Shown: one piece after another, positions 15,912-24,612 of the stretch
Numbering within the stretch: position 1 is the first letter of the stretch
How the letters are laid out: the number at the start of each line of letters is the position of its first letter
NCBI RefSeq assembly: GCF_003111645.1
Contig: NZ_CP022187.1
Coordinates: forward strand, 3,410,001-3,474,000
Direction of reading: 5' to 3'
Length of the DNA: 64,000 nt
Source: Parazoarcus communis
GTDB lineage: Bacteria; Pseudomonadota; Gammaproteobacteria; Burkholderiales; Rhodocyclaceae
Translations under genes and position numbers: made by a program
The notes under the pieces: generated by a model
Databases searched by the model: none
Told to the model about the DNA's origin: nothing
Seen by the model: only the letters and a program-made list of their open reading frames with translations

Positions 15912-17138
15912 TCAGGCGGTCTGCCACCAGCGGCGTGCCTGGACGTCGGCTACTGCGGTGTTCTTCGGGATCTCGCGCGCGATGTCGAAGATTTCCTTGT
16001 ACACGTCCTGGCCACCCGACATCTTGGACAGACGCTCGCGCCACTCTTCCCACGGCTTGGGGTTGTACTCGGGGGAGCACATCTTTTCGGCCTTGAGAAT
16101 TTCCGCATCGGAGAGCGTGGCCACACGCACCTTGTTCTTGCCGAACACGGTGTCCGGGCCGGGGTTGGGGACTGCACCAACGACGTCGATCAGTGCCTTT
16201 TCCTGCTCGCGCTGGGTGTATTGCTGGGCGGCGAACGAGGTTTCCATCACCACGTCCTGCAGGTTTGACGGCAGCTTTTCGAAGGTCTTGTTGTTCATTG
16301 CGGTGTGTTCCGTGCCGCAGAAGAACTTCAGATCCACCGCCTGCGACAGCACGGGCGCCATGTTGGCGTAGGCGGCTGCACCCATCCAGGTTTCTGCGCC
16401 ATCGATCAGGCCTTGCTTGAGGCCGTCGAGGGTTTCTTCCCAGGAGATCGGTACCGGGTTGAGGTTCATCAGCTGCATCGCGATGCGCCCGAGCTGGGTG
16501 CCGGTGACGCGGTTCTTGGTGCCGGCGAGCTGCTCCACGCTGGTGATCAGCGGTGCGTCGGCGAATTTCTTGCCGAGCATGATGCCGCGCAGTTCGCAGT
16601 GGCTGTAAAGGAACTGGATGTTGTGACGCTTGCGCATCGGCTCGCGGAACAGCTTTTCGCTCTTCGGGTGATAGAGGAAGTAGTGCTGTGCGGCGCGCGA
16701 CGGGAACATGTACGCGAAGTCGAGCACGTTGTAATACGGTGCCGCGCCAGCCGAGTTCTGCGTGCTGGCCGAGAACAGGTCGATGATGCCCTGCTGGGTT
16801 TTCTTGACGCAGTCGAGCTGGTTGCAGATGGCGTTGCTGCCGATGAACTCGATCCTGAGCGCGCCGTTGCTGCGTTTCTCAAGTTCCTGCGCGAACCACA
16901 GCTGGCCCGATTCCTGGATCTTCAGGTTCTCTTCGTTGAACCCGGCTGCGCCAAACTTGAGTGTATACAGCGGGCTACTGGCGTTGCGTGCGTCGGCCGT
17001 TTGCGATGCGGCCCTTGCCAGACCACTGAGCGTGAGCGGCCCTGCGAAGCTGGCGGCGGCGATAACGGTGGACGTCAATCCATATCGGCCGGCAATGCGA
17101 AAGAATCCACGGCGATCGATCGGTGTGTCTTTTGCCAT
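15912..17138 (-). CDS. dctP: TRAP transporter periplasmic solute-binding protein (DctP family)
   Basis: 408 residues from ATG 17138. A twin-arginine-like signal (DRRGFFRIAGRYG, then a hydrophobic stretch ending near LARAAS) targets it to the periplasm. The mature part has DctP features: 'GSNAICNQLDCVKKTQQGI', 'IPISWEETLDGLKQGLIDG' and 'AHTAMNNKTFEKLP'-like segments around the ligand site. It follows the Fe-dehydrogenase gene in the operon by about 160 bases. The long upstream in-frame extension was rejected because it lies in that gap and carries no signal. Ligand unknown; an organic acid is expected. Confidence 0.85.
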   Translation of the reverse strand: MAKDTPIDRRGFFRIAGRYGLTSTVIAAASFAGPLTLSGLARAASQTADARNASSPLYTLKFGAAGFNEENLKIQESGQLWFAQELEKRSNGALRIEFIGSNAICNQLDCVKKTQQGIIDLFSASTQNSAGAAPYYNVLDFAYMFPSRAAQHYFLYHPKSEKLFREPMRKRHNIQFLYSHCELRGIMLGKKFADAPLITSVEQLAGTKNRVTGTQLGRIAMQLMNLNPVPISWEETLDGLKQGLIDGAETWMGAAAYANMAPVLSQAVDLKFFCGTEHTAMNNKTFEKLPSNLQDVVMETSFAAQQYTQREQEKALIDVVGAVPNPGPDTVFGKNKVRVATLSDAEILKAEKMCSPEYNPKPWEEWRERLSKMSGGQDVYKEIFDIAREIPKNTAVADVQARRWWQTA

Positions 17139-17296
17139 TTGAGTGTCTCCTCTAGGTGGCGGGTGGACATAAGAGCCCCTTGAAGTGCTGGGCTTATAGT
17201 CATTTTTTGCTTCAGGGCTACCGCAGCGATCCAGTTCTTGGTTGCGCGACTGATTCGTGCGCTGCGGTGATCGGCGAAGTTCCGCCGGAATTTGCG

Positions 17297-18463
17297 TTAC
17301 ATGGATGCGTGGAGCATGTGCCGGTAGTCGTCCGCTGATGCGAGCCGGGGGTTCAGCTTGTGACAGTGATCGGCCAGTGCGCCGTCGATCACGCGGTTGA
17401 AGCAACCGGTCTCGACCCCCATGGCCGCGAGCCCGCTGGGCAGACCGAGTTGCCGGTTCATGGCCTTGATGGTCTCGCCAAGTGCGTGTGCGGCCTGCTC
17501 GGCCGATTGCATCTGCCCCAGTCCCATGGCTGCCGCCATGCGCTCGAGACGACGCTCCCGCACCACTGATTCAGCCTGCGCGTTGAACTGGATCACGGCA
17601 GGAAGGAACATGGCGTTGAGGGTGCCGTGGTGCAAGCCGGGATTCACGCCGCCAAGACTGTGACTGAGCGAATGGACGCAGCCCAGGCCTTTCTGAAATG
17701 CCAGCCCGCCCTGCATCGACGCGCTCATCATCTGCAGCCTTGCCTCGACGTTTCCGCCTTCAAGCGTCGCGGTCTCGATGTTTGCCCAGCCTCGCTCCAG
17801 CCCATCCAGGGCGATGCCGTCGGCTGGCGGATTGAATGCGGGCGCCATGAAGGCCTCCATGCAATGCGCGATGGCATCCATGCCGGTGGCTGCGGTCAGG
17901 GACGGCGGCAGGCCGAGCGTGAGATCCGGGTCGAGAATCGCCAGTCGGGGCATCAGGTGCCACGAGTGAAAGCCCAGTTTGCGTCCGTCCTCGACAATCA
18001 CGATCGCGCCCCGTGCCACCTCGCTGCCGGTACCCGCGGTGGTGGGTACTGCAATGAGCGGCCACACGCGCTCAGTTATCAGGGGTGAGCCGCCTTCGAT
18101 GGTGGCGTAGCGTGCCAGGGGGCCTTCGTGAGTTGCCGCGATGGACACGCCCTTGGCGCAATCAATCGATGAACCGCCACCCAGCGCGATCAGACCATCA
18201 CACTGGTGTGCTCTCGCCACCGCCAGTGCCTCGCGGACGGCGGCCTCCGTCGGGTTGGACGGCGTAGCGTCGAACACGGCAACATTGTCGACGCCTCCGA
18301 GCTCCTTGAGGGCACGGTCGACAAGACCTGCGGCGCGAACGCCTGCATCGGTGACGAGCAGGGGCCGCCGCATGCCGATGCTTGCACAGCCGGAAGCAAG
18401 GTGCCGAAGCGCACCCGCTTCAAGCTCCATTGTGTTGAGGTAGCGAATCTGGGCCATATTCAT
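17297..18463 (-). CDS. Iron-containing alcohol dehydrogenase (4-hydroxybutyrate dehydrogenase-like)
   Basis: 388 residues. NAD-binding GGGSS is at 95-99, then 'PTTAGTGSE' (140-148). Metal ligands are Asp196 and His200 (GMDAIAHCMEAF), a histidine in 'GCVHSLSHSLGG' and one in 'GLHHG' near 278. This fits group III Fe-dependent dehydrogenases, which oxidise hydroxy acids or diols. The pairing with a succinate-semialdehyde-type dehydrogenase and a TRAP transporter suggests 4-hydroxybutyrate as substrate; lactaldehyde- or sulfo-diol-type substrates cannot be excluded. It is the first gene of the operon and faces the divergent lysR gene. Confidence 0.82.
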   Translation of the reverse strand: MNMAQIRYLNTMELEAGALRHLASGCASIGMRRPLLVTDAGVRAAGLVDRALKELGGVDNVAVFDATPSNPTEAAVREALAVARAHQCDGLIALGGGSSIDCAKGVSIAATHEGPLARYATIEGGSPLITERVWPLIAVPTTAGTGSEVARGAIVIVEDGRKLGFHSWHLMPRLAILDPDLTLGLPPSLTAATGMDAIAHCMEAFMAPAFNPPADGIALDGLERGWANIETATLEGGNVEARLQMMSASMQGGLAFQKGLGCVHSLSHSLGGVNPGLHHGTLNAMFLPAVIQFNAQAESVVRERRLERMAAAMGLGQMQSAEQAAHALGETIKAMNRQLGLPSGLAAMGVETGCFNRVIDGALADHCHKLNPRLASADDYRHMLHASM

Positions 18464-18809
18464 TGTCTCCGGAACAAGTTGGGTAATGGGTCAGGCCGTG
18501 CAGCGCTGCAGGCCGGCATCAAGGCTGACCATTGGAATGAGGCTATCTGCCGGCGAGGCTGGGGCCGAGCGTTCGTGACACCGTCTTTCGCGGCGCACGA
18601 GGTATGAGGTCGCCCACCTTCTGGCCTCGCCAGACGGTGAAAGGGGGACTCTGAGAGCGGCCGTCTTTTTCTCATACGCGTCTCGTTCTGTACATTGCCG
18701 GATCGTTCTTGTTCGCCTTTCGCCAACGTGTGCATTGTGGGATTCAGTATCTGAAAACAAAAGCTAGTCTTTATTTTCCTTAGATAAAGAATCGCTTTAT
18801 TATTGTGCG
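18464..18809. promoter_or_regulatory. Divergent promoter region with LysR operator (element copy 2 at 18753-18800)
   Basis: This 346-base gap holds no gene. At its right end is an AT-rich block with the dyad ATAAAG-AATCG-CTTTAT (18784-18800) ten bases before the lysR start codon. It is followed, reading leftwards, by TTTATCT and GACTAGCTTTT as in the copy upstream of sdhB. Reverse-complemented it matches that copy at 35 of 48 positions, so it points towards the Fe-dehydrogenase operon. It overlaps the lysR promoter or leader, fitting autoregulation. Confidence 0.6.
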
Positions 18810-19733
18810 ATGCCTTCCATTCGCACTTTCAAGACCTTTCTCGCTGTGGCCCGCCACGGCACGTTCGCCGCCGCCGGCAAGGAGATCGGCCTGACGGCCG
18901 CTGCCGTTGGCCTGCAGATCCGTGGCCTGGAAGAGGAGCTCGATCAGGTGCTGTTCGACCGCGGGCCGCGATCCGTCGTGCTCAACGTGGCGGGGCGCAA
19001 CATCATTCCGGAGATCGAGGAACTCGTGCTGCGCTACGAAGCGCTGGCCGCCGGGGGCGACAGCGACGAACTGTCGGGCACGGTCGTCATGGGAGCCCTG
19101 GTGTCGGCCCTGATGGGCGCCTTCGCCGACGCTCTGTGGAGCGTCAAGCGCGAGCATCCGCAGCTGAAAGTGCGCCTGTTCGCCGGCATGTCGAGCGACT
19201 TTGCGTACAAGGTGGAGCACGGCGAAATCGACGCCGCGGTCGTCACCCAGTCGCCCCGGTCGCTGCCCACCAGCCTTATCTGGACGCCCCTCTACACCGA
19301 GCCGATGGTGCTGATCGTGCCGCGCCAACCCCATTTCACGCTGCCGGACACGCCACTGGACATCCTGCGCCGGGCGCCCTTCATCCGTTTCGACCGCCAT
19401 ACCTGGACCGGCGATCTGGTCAAGGACGTACTCAGTCAGTGCAAGGTGAAGGCGTGCGACGAGATGGAGCTCAACTCCGTAGAGGCCATTATCGAGATCG
19501 TGCGCCAGGGCTTTGGCGTTTCCATCGTGCCGCAGCTGACCAACGTACATTGGGAGCGCGACCAGGACCTCAGCGTCATCCCCTTGCCCGGCATCGAAGT
19601 GGAGCGCCGGGTAGGTCTGCTCGAGCGCACACGCCATGGCCGCATGCGCTTCACCGCGGCAATCAAGGAATACTTCCGCGAGGGTGGCTCACGTGTCGCC
19701 GCGCGTCAGAAACTGTCCAGCCGCGCGCGTTGA
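18810..19733 (+). CDS. LysR-type transcriptional regulator
   Basis: 307 residues. The N-terminal winged helix-turn-helix runs over residues 1-60 (MPSIRTFKTFLAVARHGTF; AAAVGLQIRGLEEEL), then a substrate-binding domain with two periplasmic-binding-like lobes and 'EIVRQGFGVSIVPQL'. It is divergent from the Fe-dehydrogenase/TRAP/gabD operon. An operator-like dyad abuts its start codon and recurs before the sdhB-fumarase operon 12 kb away, so it probably regulates both, with an acid intermediate as inducer. No ribosome site is obvious because the dyad occupies that position. Confidence 0.88.
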   Translation: MPSIRTFKTFLAVARHGTFAAAGKEIGLTAAAVGLQIRGLEEELDQVLFDRGPRSVVLNVAGRNIIPEIEELVLRYEALAAGGDSDELSGTVVMGALVSALMGAFADALWSVKREHPQLKVRLFAGMSSDFAYKVEHGEIDAAVVTQSPRSLPTSLIWTPLYTEPMVLIVPRQPHFTLPDTPLDILRRAPFIRFDRHTWTGDLVKDVLSQCKVKACDEMELNSVEAIIEIVRQGFGVSIVPQLTNVHWERDQDLSVIPLPGIEVERRVGLLERTRHGRMRFTAAIKEYFREGGSRVAARQKLSSRAR

Positions 19734-20231
19734 ATATCATCCACGGGGAGTGGCTACGCGCCAGTGCACTGACTGCGATCCGCAGTAGTGCAGCGGGTCT
19801 GCTCGGGGCTCCTCTTGCGCGGCAGACCCTCAAACGGTTCGTCCTTTGTTGTGATGACCTTGCCGCCGCTGGAGACGTTGCCAGCCAAGTTGAAGAGATC
19901 GACACATCGGTCGACTCTGCACCGGCAATGTTCGCGACATCTGTGGCGACGATGCGCACCGTGTTGCCCGCCATGCCATCGGGGCAGCGAACTGCAGCCA
20001 GCTCGAACAGACATTAGGGAAGGCGTAACGGCGCAATGCACACAGATACCGACGACGCAGATAGGTCAGGGACCCTTGACTCACGAGGGCCTTTGAGTGC
20101 GCCGGAAAGTAGCGCTCACAACGAATAGCAGGCATACGAAGCCAGCGCGGCACGCTGGCAGTTAAGCGGACCCACTGAGCTTGGCGAGTCGCGGGTTTCT
20201 TGCTCTGCACCCTCAGTGCAAAGTTCTGAAA
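19734..20231. other. 498-base gap without a recognisable gene
   Basis: Short open frames exist on both strands, but none has a ribosome site or family motif. A hairpin GCCAGCG / CGCTGGC (20141-20159) near the right end could serve as a terminator. Nothing else is seen. Confidence 0.4.
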
Positions 20232-20858
20232 CTAGTGACCAAGAGTCAGCCCTGTCCGCGACAGCAACTCGCTGATGGCGACCGTGCCGCCCCACCAGAG
20301 CAGCACAACCGAGGCCGCCGCGGCCAGCGTCACGACATAACCGGCCAACAGCATCAGTCCGTCACGAAGACGCAGCCCCCAGGAGATCAGGACGATGGCA
20401 AGCGCCGGGAGCACATTGTCAAAAGTGATAATGGGTACGGGGGCCATCATCGACAGCCCTGCGACGCAAAGCATCATCCCGTTAACAAAACGCGCCGGTT
20501 TGTCGCTCAAGCGCAGCATGCGCGGTCGCCCCCAGAGCGCGATGACTCCGGTGACCCGGCTGATCATGCGCTCGAGCATCCTCTTGAAGCGTTCGTTCAA
20601 TTCTCTTTTCGCAAGCCAGGCGGGCAATGGCAACGGTTTGCCACTAAACAGCCCGAATGCGATCAGGACGCAGAAAGCCCCGACCACCGAAGCCATGCCT
20701 GGAAGCGCGATCGGGAAAAGGAGTGGCGTTGCCAGCAGGCTCAACCAGACCACGCGTTGCCGGTTGCTCTGACCCACGGCACCGGCCATCGTGCCGTTCA
20801 TCGACGCCACTTGCGACCCGGCAATCCGTTTTACGCTGGCCTGTCTTTTGTCTTTCAT
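20232..20858 (-). CDS. Exopolysaccharide synthesis protein ExoD family
   Basis: 208 residues from ATG 20858 with four or five hydrophobic segments and ExoD family (PF06055) features: 'SRVTGVIALWGRPRML', 'FVNGMMLCVAGLSMMAPVP', 'NVLPALAIVLISWGLRLRDG'. ExoD proteins are inner-membrane proteins linked to exopolysaccharide production and alkali tolerance in rhizobia; the biochemical role is unknown. Upstream frame extension lies over the opposite-strand kinase gene and was rejected. It stands alone. Confidence 0.8.
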   Translation of the reverse strand: MKDKRQASVKRIAGSQVASMNGTMAGAVGQSNRQRVVWLSLLATPLLFPIALPGMASVVGAFCVLIAFGLFSGKPLPLPAWLAKRELNERFKRMLERMISRVTGVIALWGRPRMLRLSDKPARFVNGMMLCVAGLSMMAPVPIITFDNVLPALAIVLISWGLRLRDGLMLLAGYVVTLAAAASVVLLWWGGTVAISELLSRTGLTLGH

Positions 20859-20981
20859 GACCGCTAGACTCTGCTCGAAATCATTGGCAATTCCGACTGT
20901 CGATACCCTTCGAATGTTCCCAGAGGTGCCGCCCTGATCAAGTCGCAGCACGAGATTTCGGCCCCCCGCGTTGATCCAGCG

Positions 20982-21902
20982 ATGGCCCTGCTGTTCGTGA
21001 TCAATGCCGGCGCTGGCGCCCTCGATCTGGAGGCCAAGCGTGCCGTGATCGAACGGGCTCTCGCTGCGCATGAACGGAAGGGCGAGCTGTTGAGCTGCGG
21101 ACCGGCTGATCTGGCGCGCGTGGCCACCGAGGCCGCGTCGCTCGCTGCGGCGCGCGGGACGGCAGTGGTCGCGGTCGGTGGCGATGGCAGTCTGAATACC
21201 GTGGCGCAGGCCGCACACGCAGCCGGTTGCCCAATGGGTGTCATTCCTTATGGCACGTTCAATTATTTTGCCCGGACGCACGGTATCGCCACTGCCCCGG
21301 ACGCGGCGGCGCGACAGCTCATGATTGCGAGCCCGACGCCCGTGCAGGTGGCGGCGATGAATGAGCGGCTGTTTCTTGTCAACGCCAGTCTTGGCGCCTA
21401 CCCCGAGCTTTTACAGGACCGTGAGGCCTGGAAAGCACGCTTTGGTCGCAGCCGCTGGGTGGCGTTCGTCGCGGCTTGTGCGACCTTGCTGCGCGCGCAG
21501 CGCCGTCTGCGCCTGCATATCGACACCGGCTCTTCGGTTCGAGATGTGCAGACGCTGACCCTGTTCGTGGGTAACAACCGCCTGCAGCTGCAACAGTTCG
21601 GGGCCGAGCCGGCAGACACCGTTGCCGGTACGCCCGGCGACGGCAGCATGGCTGCACTGATGCTGCGGCCCATCGGTACGATGTCGATGCTCGGATTGAT
21701 GCTGCACGGGGCCATGGGCAGGCTCGGGGAGGCTGCCGGTGTGGAGAGTTTCGAGTTCACGCAGATGGTGGTGAGGCCGAGGTTGGCATCTCGGCGAAAA
21801 GAGTTTGTGGTGGCGTTTGACGGAGAAGTGGCACGGATGCGTGCGCCTATCGACATTCGTGTGCTGGATAAGCCCTTGTACCTGCTCAAGGCCGCGTCAT
21901 GA
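20982..21902 (+). CDS. Diacylglycerol/sphingosine-kinase family lipid kinase
   Basis: 306 residues. The nucleotide-binding motif is GGDGSLNTVAQ (residues 67-77), followed by 'GVIPYGTFNYFARTHG' and the C-terminal beta-sandwich with 'AFDGEVARMRAPIDI', all typical of the DAGK_cat (YegS/BmrU/LCB5) family. Such proteins phosphorylate lipid hydroxyls at the membrane. Its stop overlaps the start of a metallophosphoesterase gene, a pairing that suggests a common phospholipid-related role. The lipid substrate is unknown. Confidence 0.85.
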   Translation: MALLFVINAGAGALDLEAKRAVIERALAAHERKGELLSCGPADLARVATEAASLAAARGTAVVAVGGDGSLNTVAQAAHAAGCPMGVIPYGTFNYFARTHGIATAPDAAARQLMIASPTPVQVAAMNERLFLVNASLGAYPELLQDREAWKARFGRSRWVAFVAACATLLRAQRRLRLHIDTGSSVRDVQTLTLFVGNNRLQLQQFGAEPADTVAGTPGDGSMAALMLRPIGTMSMLGLMLHGAMGRLGEAAGVESFEFTQMVVRPRLASRRKEFVVAFDGEVARMRAPIDIRVLDKPLYLLKAAS

Positions 21903-22696
21903 GCGTGCTGCTGCACATTTCCGACACGCATTTTGGCACCGAGCAGCCGCGGGTAGTGGAGGCCTTGGTTACCCTGGCCGCGCAGCAACGTCCAGATCTG
22001 GTGGTGCTGTCGGGTGACATCACGCAACGTGCGCGACCCGCTCAGTTTCGCGCGGCAAAGGCTTTCGTCGATCGGCTGGATGCACCGGTTCTGGCCGTGC
22101 CGGGCAACCACGACATTGCGCTGTTCAATCTGTGGGTGCGCTTCACCCGCCCTTATGCACGTTACGCAAAGGTCTTCGGACCCGATCTTGAGCCCGTGCA
22201 TGTATCGCAGGATCTCCTCGTCATTGGAGTCGATACCACGCGCGCATGGCGGTTCAAGAACGGCAAGGTAACTGCGGAGCAGGTTGATCGTGTGGCACGC
22301 TGGCTAGAGGGGGCCAGCGCGCGGCAGTTGCGTGTGGTGGTGGTGCATCAGCCTGCCGCCGTGATCAAGGCCGCGGATCGCGCGGATCTGTTGCGCGGCC
22401 ACCAAGTGGCTTTGCGGGCCTGGTCAGCAGCCGGGGCAGACCTCGTGCTGGGCGGGCACATCCATCTGCCCTACACGCTGGCACAGCATGGTTTGTCGCG
22501 GCCACTCTGGGTGGTCCAGGCGGGTACTGCAGTCTCGTCGCGCGTGCGCGGCAGAGTGGGTAATTCGGTCAATATCCTGCGCTGGGGAACGTCGACCGGT
22601 ACAGGAAGAAACTGCCTCATCGAACGGTGGGACTATGCGCTGAACGAGGATGCCTTCGTTCGTACGCTGGTTACAGGGGTTGAGCCCGCGCGCTGA
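21899..22696 (+). CDS. Calcineurin-like metallophosphoesterase
   Basis: 265 residues with the complete dimetal motif set: D-x-H (SDTHFG, residues 9-12), GDITQRA, GNHD, a histidine in 'VVVHQPAA' and GGHIHLPY. The family cleaves phosphodiesters or phosphomonoesters (CpdA-like, UDP-diacylglucosamine hydrolase-like). The ATG overlaps the lipid kinase stop codon, so the two are translationally coupled. No signal peptide, so it is cytosolic. Confidence 0.87.
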   Translation: MSVLLHISDTHFGTEQPRVVEALVTLAAQQRPDLVVLSGDITQRARPAQFRAAKAFVDRLDAPVLAVPGNHDIALFNLWVRFTRPYARYAKVFGPDLEPVHVSQDLLVIGVDTTRAWRFKNGKVTAEQVDRVARWLEGASARQLRVVVVHQPAAVIKAADRADLLRGHQVALRAWSAAGADLVLGGHIHLPYTLAQHGLSRPLWVVQAGTAVSSRVRGRVGNSVNILRWGTSTGTGRNCLIERWDYALNEDAFVRTLVTGVEPAR

Positions 22697-22708
22697 GGGA
22701 TCTGTCAG

Positions 22709-22966
22709 TTGCTCGATTTGGTCGATGCTTCGGCACATTTCCCGCCAGCTGATTTCATCCGGCAGACGCTTTACGAGATTCGCATGCGGCTTGAGGTTTC
22801 TCTTGCAGCACTATCTCACCGTGTCGAATGGATACCAGAGCCTGACCTTGCGTTTGAAGCATCGAGCGGTCACTGGCGGCTGAGCGCGATAGCAGACTGT
22901 CTGGTCGACAAACTTCGATCTCCTAGAATTCACCGGAATGACGGCTCATCGCGATCGAGATCTTGA
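22709..22966 (+). CDS. Possible 85-residue protein of unknown family
   Basis: A TTG-initiated frame just after the phosphoesterase gene encodes a protein with balanced composition (LVDASAHFPPADFIRQ; EIRMRLEVSLAALSHRVEW). No family is recognised and no clear ribosome site is seen. It may be a remnant of a longer gene lost between the phosphoesterase and the tRNA gene. The remaining gap to the tRNA (22967-23159) shows nothing else definite. Confidence 0.2.
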   Translation: MLDLVDASAHFPPADFIRQTLYEIRMRLEVSLAALSHRVEWIPEPDLAFEASSGHWRLSAIADCLVDKLRSPRIHRNDGSSRSRS

Positions 22967-23159
22967 TCGCCGAGAATTTGGCGCAGGTCACCGGCAATGG
23001 AAGACGCTCTCTACGAGATCTACCCGAACGCACCGCGCTGACTGCTGCTTTCTTTTTGGCACGGAGAGCAGGCGTCAGATCTGGACGATGCGAATAGAGC
23101 GGGAGTGTTGGTGGGCTCAGCTTGGGCACGAAATGGGCACAGCGTGGGCACAAATACAA

Positions 23160-23190
23160 AATGGGTTAGGTCGCTACGACCTAACCCATT
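23160..23190 (-). terminator. tRNA-Arg terminator
   Basis: A perfect 14-bp stem AATGGGTTAGGTCG / CGACCTAACCCATT with a 3-base loop lies directly downstream of the tRNA gene and is followed, on the minus strand, by TTTGTATTTG. This is a strong rho-independent terminator. Confidence 0.8.
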
Positions 23191-23198
23191 GATAAATA

Positions 23199-23275
23199 TG
23201 GCGCGCCCGAGACGATTCGAACGTCCGACCCCTGCCTTCGGAGGGCAGTACTCTATCCAGCTGAGCTACGGGCGC
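23199..23275 (-). tRNA. tRNA-Arg (anticodon CCG)
   Basis: 77 nucleotides including an encoded 3' CCA. The acceptor stem GCGCCCG / CGGGCGC, D-arm TAGCTCAGCTGGATAGAG, anticodon arm CTGCC-CTCCGAA-GGCAG with anticodon CCG, and T-arm GTTCGAATC are all present. It decodes CGG arginine codons, frequent in this GC-rich genome. tRNA genes of this type are common integration sites; no integrase gene is adjacent. Confidence 0.97.
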
Positions 23276-23379
23276 AGAGTGGGCCGGTCAGAACGACCAG
23301 CGCACGAAGGCCGGAAGGATATACCGCTTCGCGGGGGAAGTCCATTCGGCCTTCGTGCGTCAAGGGAGCGGTGTGGGGG

Positions 23380-24612
23380 TCAGTCGCGCAGGAAGACCTG
23401 CAGCAGGTCGTTGAGAAAGCGGCGGCCTTGCTCGGTGGGGCGCAGGGTGTTGTTGGCGGTGTCGAGCAGGCCGCGTTTGCGGGCGTCGATGAGTTCGGCT
23501 TCGATGCTGGCCAGCGGCAGGCCGGTGCGTTCGGCGAACAGGGTTTGGGGTACGCCGTCGGTGAGGCGCAGGGCGTTCATCATGAACTCGAAGGGGAGTT
23601 CGGTGGTGCCGACGTCGCGGCGCTCCTGGATGAAGTCGCCTTTGGCGGCGCCTTCGAGGTAGCGGCCGGGGTGCTTGTGGCGCATTTCGCGCACGATGCC
23701 TTCGTGGCTGGAGAGCTTGCCGTGGGCGCCGGGGCCGACGCCGAGGTAGTCGCCGAACGCCCAGTAGTTGAGGTTGTGGCGGCATTCCTGGCCGGGGCGG
23801 GCGAAGGCGGAGGTTTCGTAGTGCCTGAAGCCGGCGTCGGCCAGGCGCGCTTCGATGGCGTCCTGCATGTCGGCGGAGAGATCGTCGTCCGGCAGCGAGG
23901 GCGGCGTGTGGGCGAAGGGCGTGTTGGGTTCGAGCGTGAGGTGGTAGCACGACAGGTGGCTGACGCCGGTGGCGAGCGCGGTGTCGAGGTCCTTGAGTGC
24001 GCCTTCGAGCGTCTGCTCGGGCAGGGCGTACATCAGGTCGAGGTTGATGCGCTCGAAGTGCTGCTGGGCGATGTCGATGGCACGGCGCGCTTCACCGCTG
24101 TCGTGGATGCGCCCGAGGCGCTTGAGCATGGTGTCGTCGAAGCTCTGGATGCCGATCGACAGCCGGTTGATGCCGGCGGCGCGGTAGTCGCGAAAGCGCT
24201 CGGATTCGAAGGTGCCGGGGTTGGCTTCGAGGGTGATCTCGGCCATCGGGTCGAGCTGCAGGCGCATGCGCAGGGCGACGAGCAGGCGGTCGAGGGTGGC
24301 AGCAGACATCAGGCTGGGGGTGCCGCCGCCGATGAAGATGCTCAGCACGCGCCGGCCCCAGACCTGCGGCAGGGCGGATTCGACGTCGGCGATGACGGCA
24401 TCGAGCCACGCATCCTCGGGCAGGCTGCCGTCGCTGCTGCGGCTGGTGTGCGAGTTGAAGTCGCAGTACGGGCATTTGCGCACGCACCACGGGAAATGCA
24501 CATACAGCGACAGCGGGGGCGAGGCGCTGAGCTGGGGTCTTTCGATGGTGTCGGGGCGGGCGCTGACGGCGGCCGGAGCCGGCGCCAGCGGGATGATGCG
24601 GCGTTCGCTCAC
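23380..24612 (-). CDS. hemW: Radical SAM haem chaperone HemW (coproporphyrinogen oxidase-like)
   Basis: 410 residues. The radical-SAM cluster motif C-x3-C-x2-C is at Cys43/47/50 (FPWCVRKCPYCDF), followed by 'IFIGGGTPSLM', 'EANPGTFE' and a HemN C-terminal domain. HemW inserts haem into respiratory enzymes and is distinct from true HemN; the CxxxCxxC motif lacks the fourth cysteine found in HemN. The GTG start at 24612 overlaps the rdgB stop (GTGA), which decides it against a longer arginine-rich frame. rdgB-hemW linkage is common in Proteobacteria. Confidence 0.9.
   Translation of the reverse strand: MSERRIIPLAPAPAAVSARPDTIERPQLSASPPLSLYVHFPWCVRKCPYCDFNSHTSRSSDGSLPEDAWLDAVIADVESALPQVWGRRVLSIFIGGGTPSLMSAATLDRLLVALRMRLQLDPMAEITLEANPGTFESERFRDYRAAGINRLSIGIQSFDDTMLKRLGRIHDSGEARRAIDIAQQHFERINLDLMYALPEQTLEGALKDLDTALATGVSHLSCYHLTLEPNTPFAHTPPSLPDDDLSADMQDAIEARLADAGFRHYETSAFARPGQECRHNLNYWAFGDYLGVGPGAHGKLSSHEGIVREMRHKHPGRYLEGAAKGDFIQERRDVGTTELPFEFMMNALRLTDGVPQTLFAERTGLPLASIEAELIDARKRGLLDTANNTLRPTEQGRRFLNDLLQVFLRD

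Noticed and set aside
19663-20210. Several overlapping minus-strand frames between lysR and exoD
   Set aside because: One segment looked mildly protein-like (IVATDVANIAGAEST), but no family, ribosome site or consistent frame supports a gene.
23125-23190. Repeated GGGCAC motifs and the perfect palindrome near the tRNA considered as a CRISPR or attachment site
   Set aside because: The motifs are too short and irregular for CRISPR repeats, and the palindrome is explained as the tRNA terminator; no integrase gene is present.
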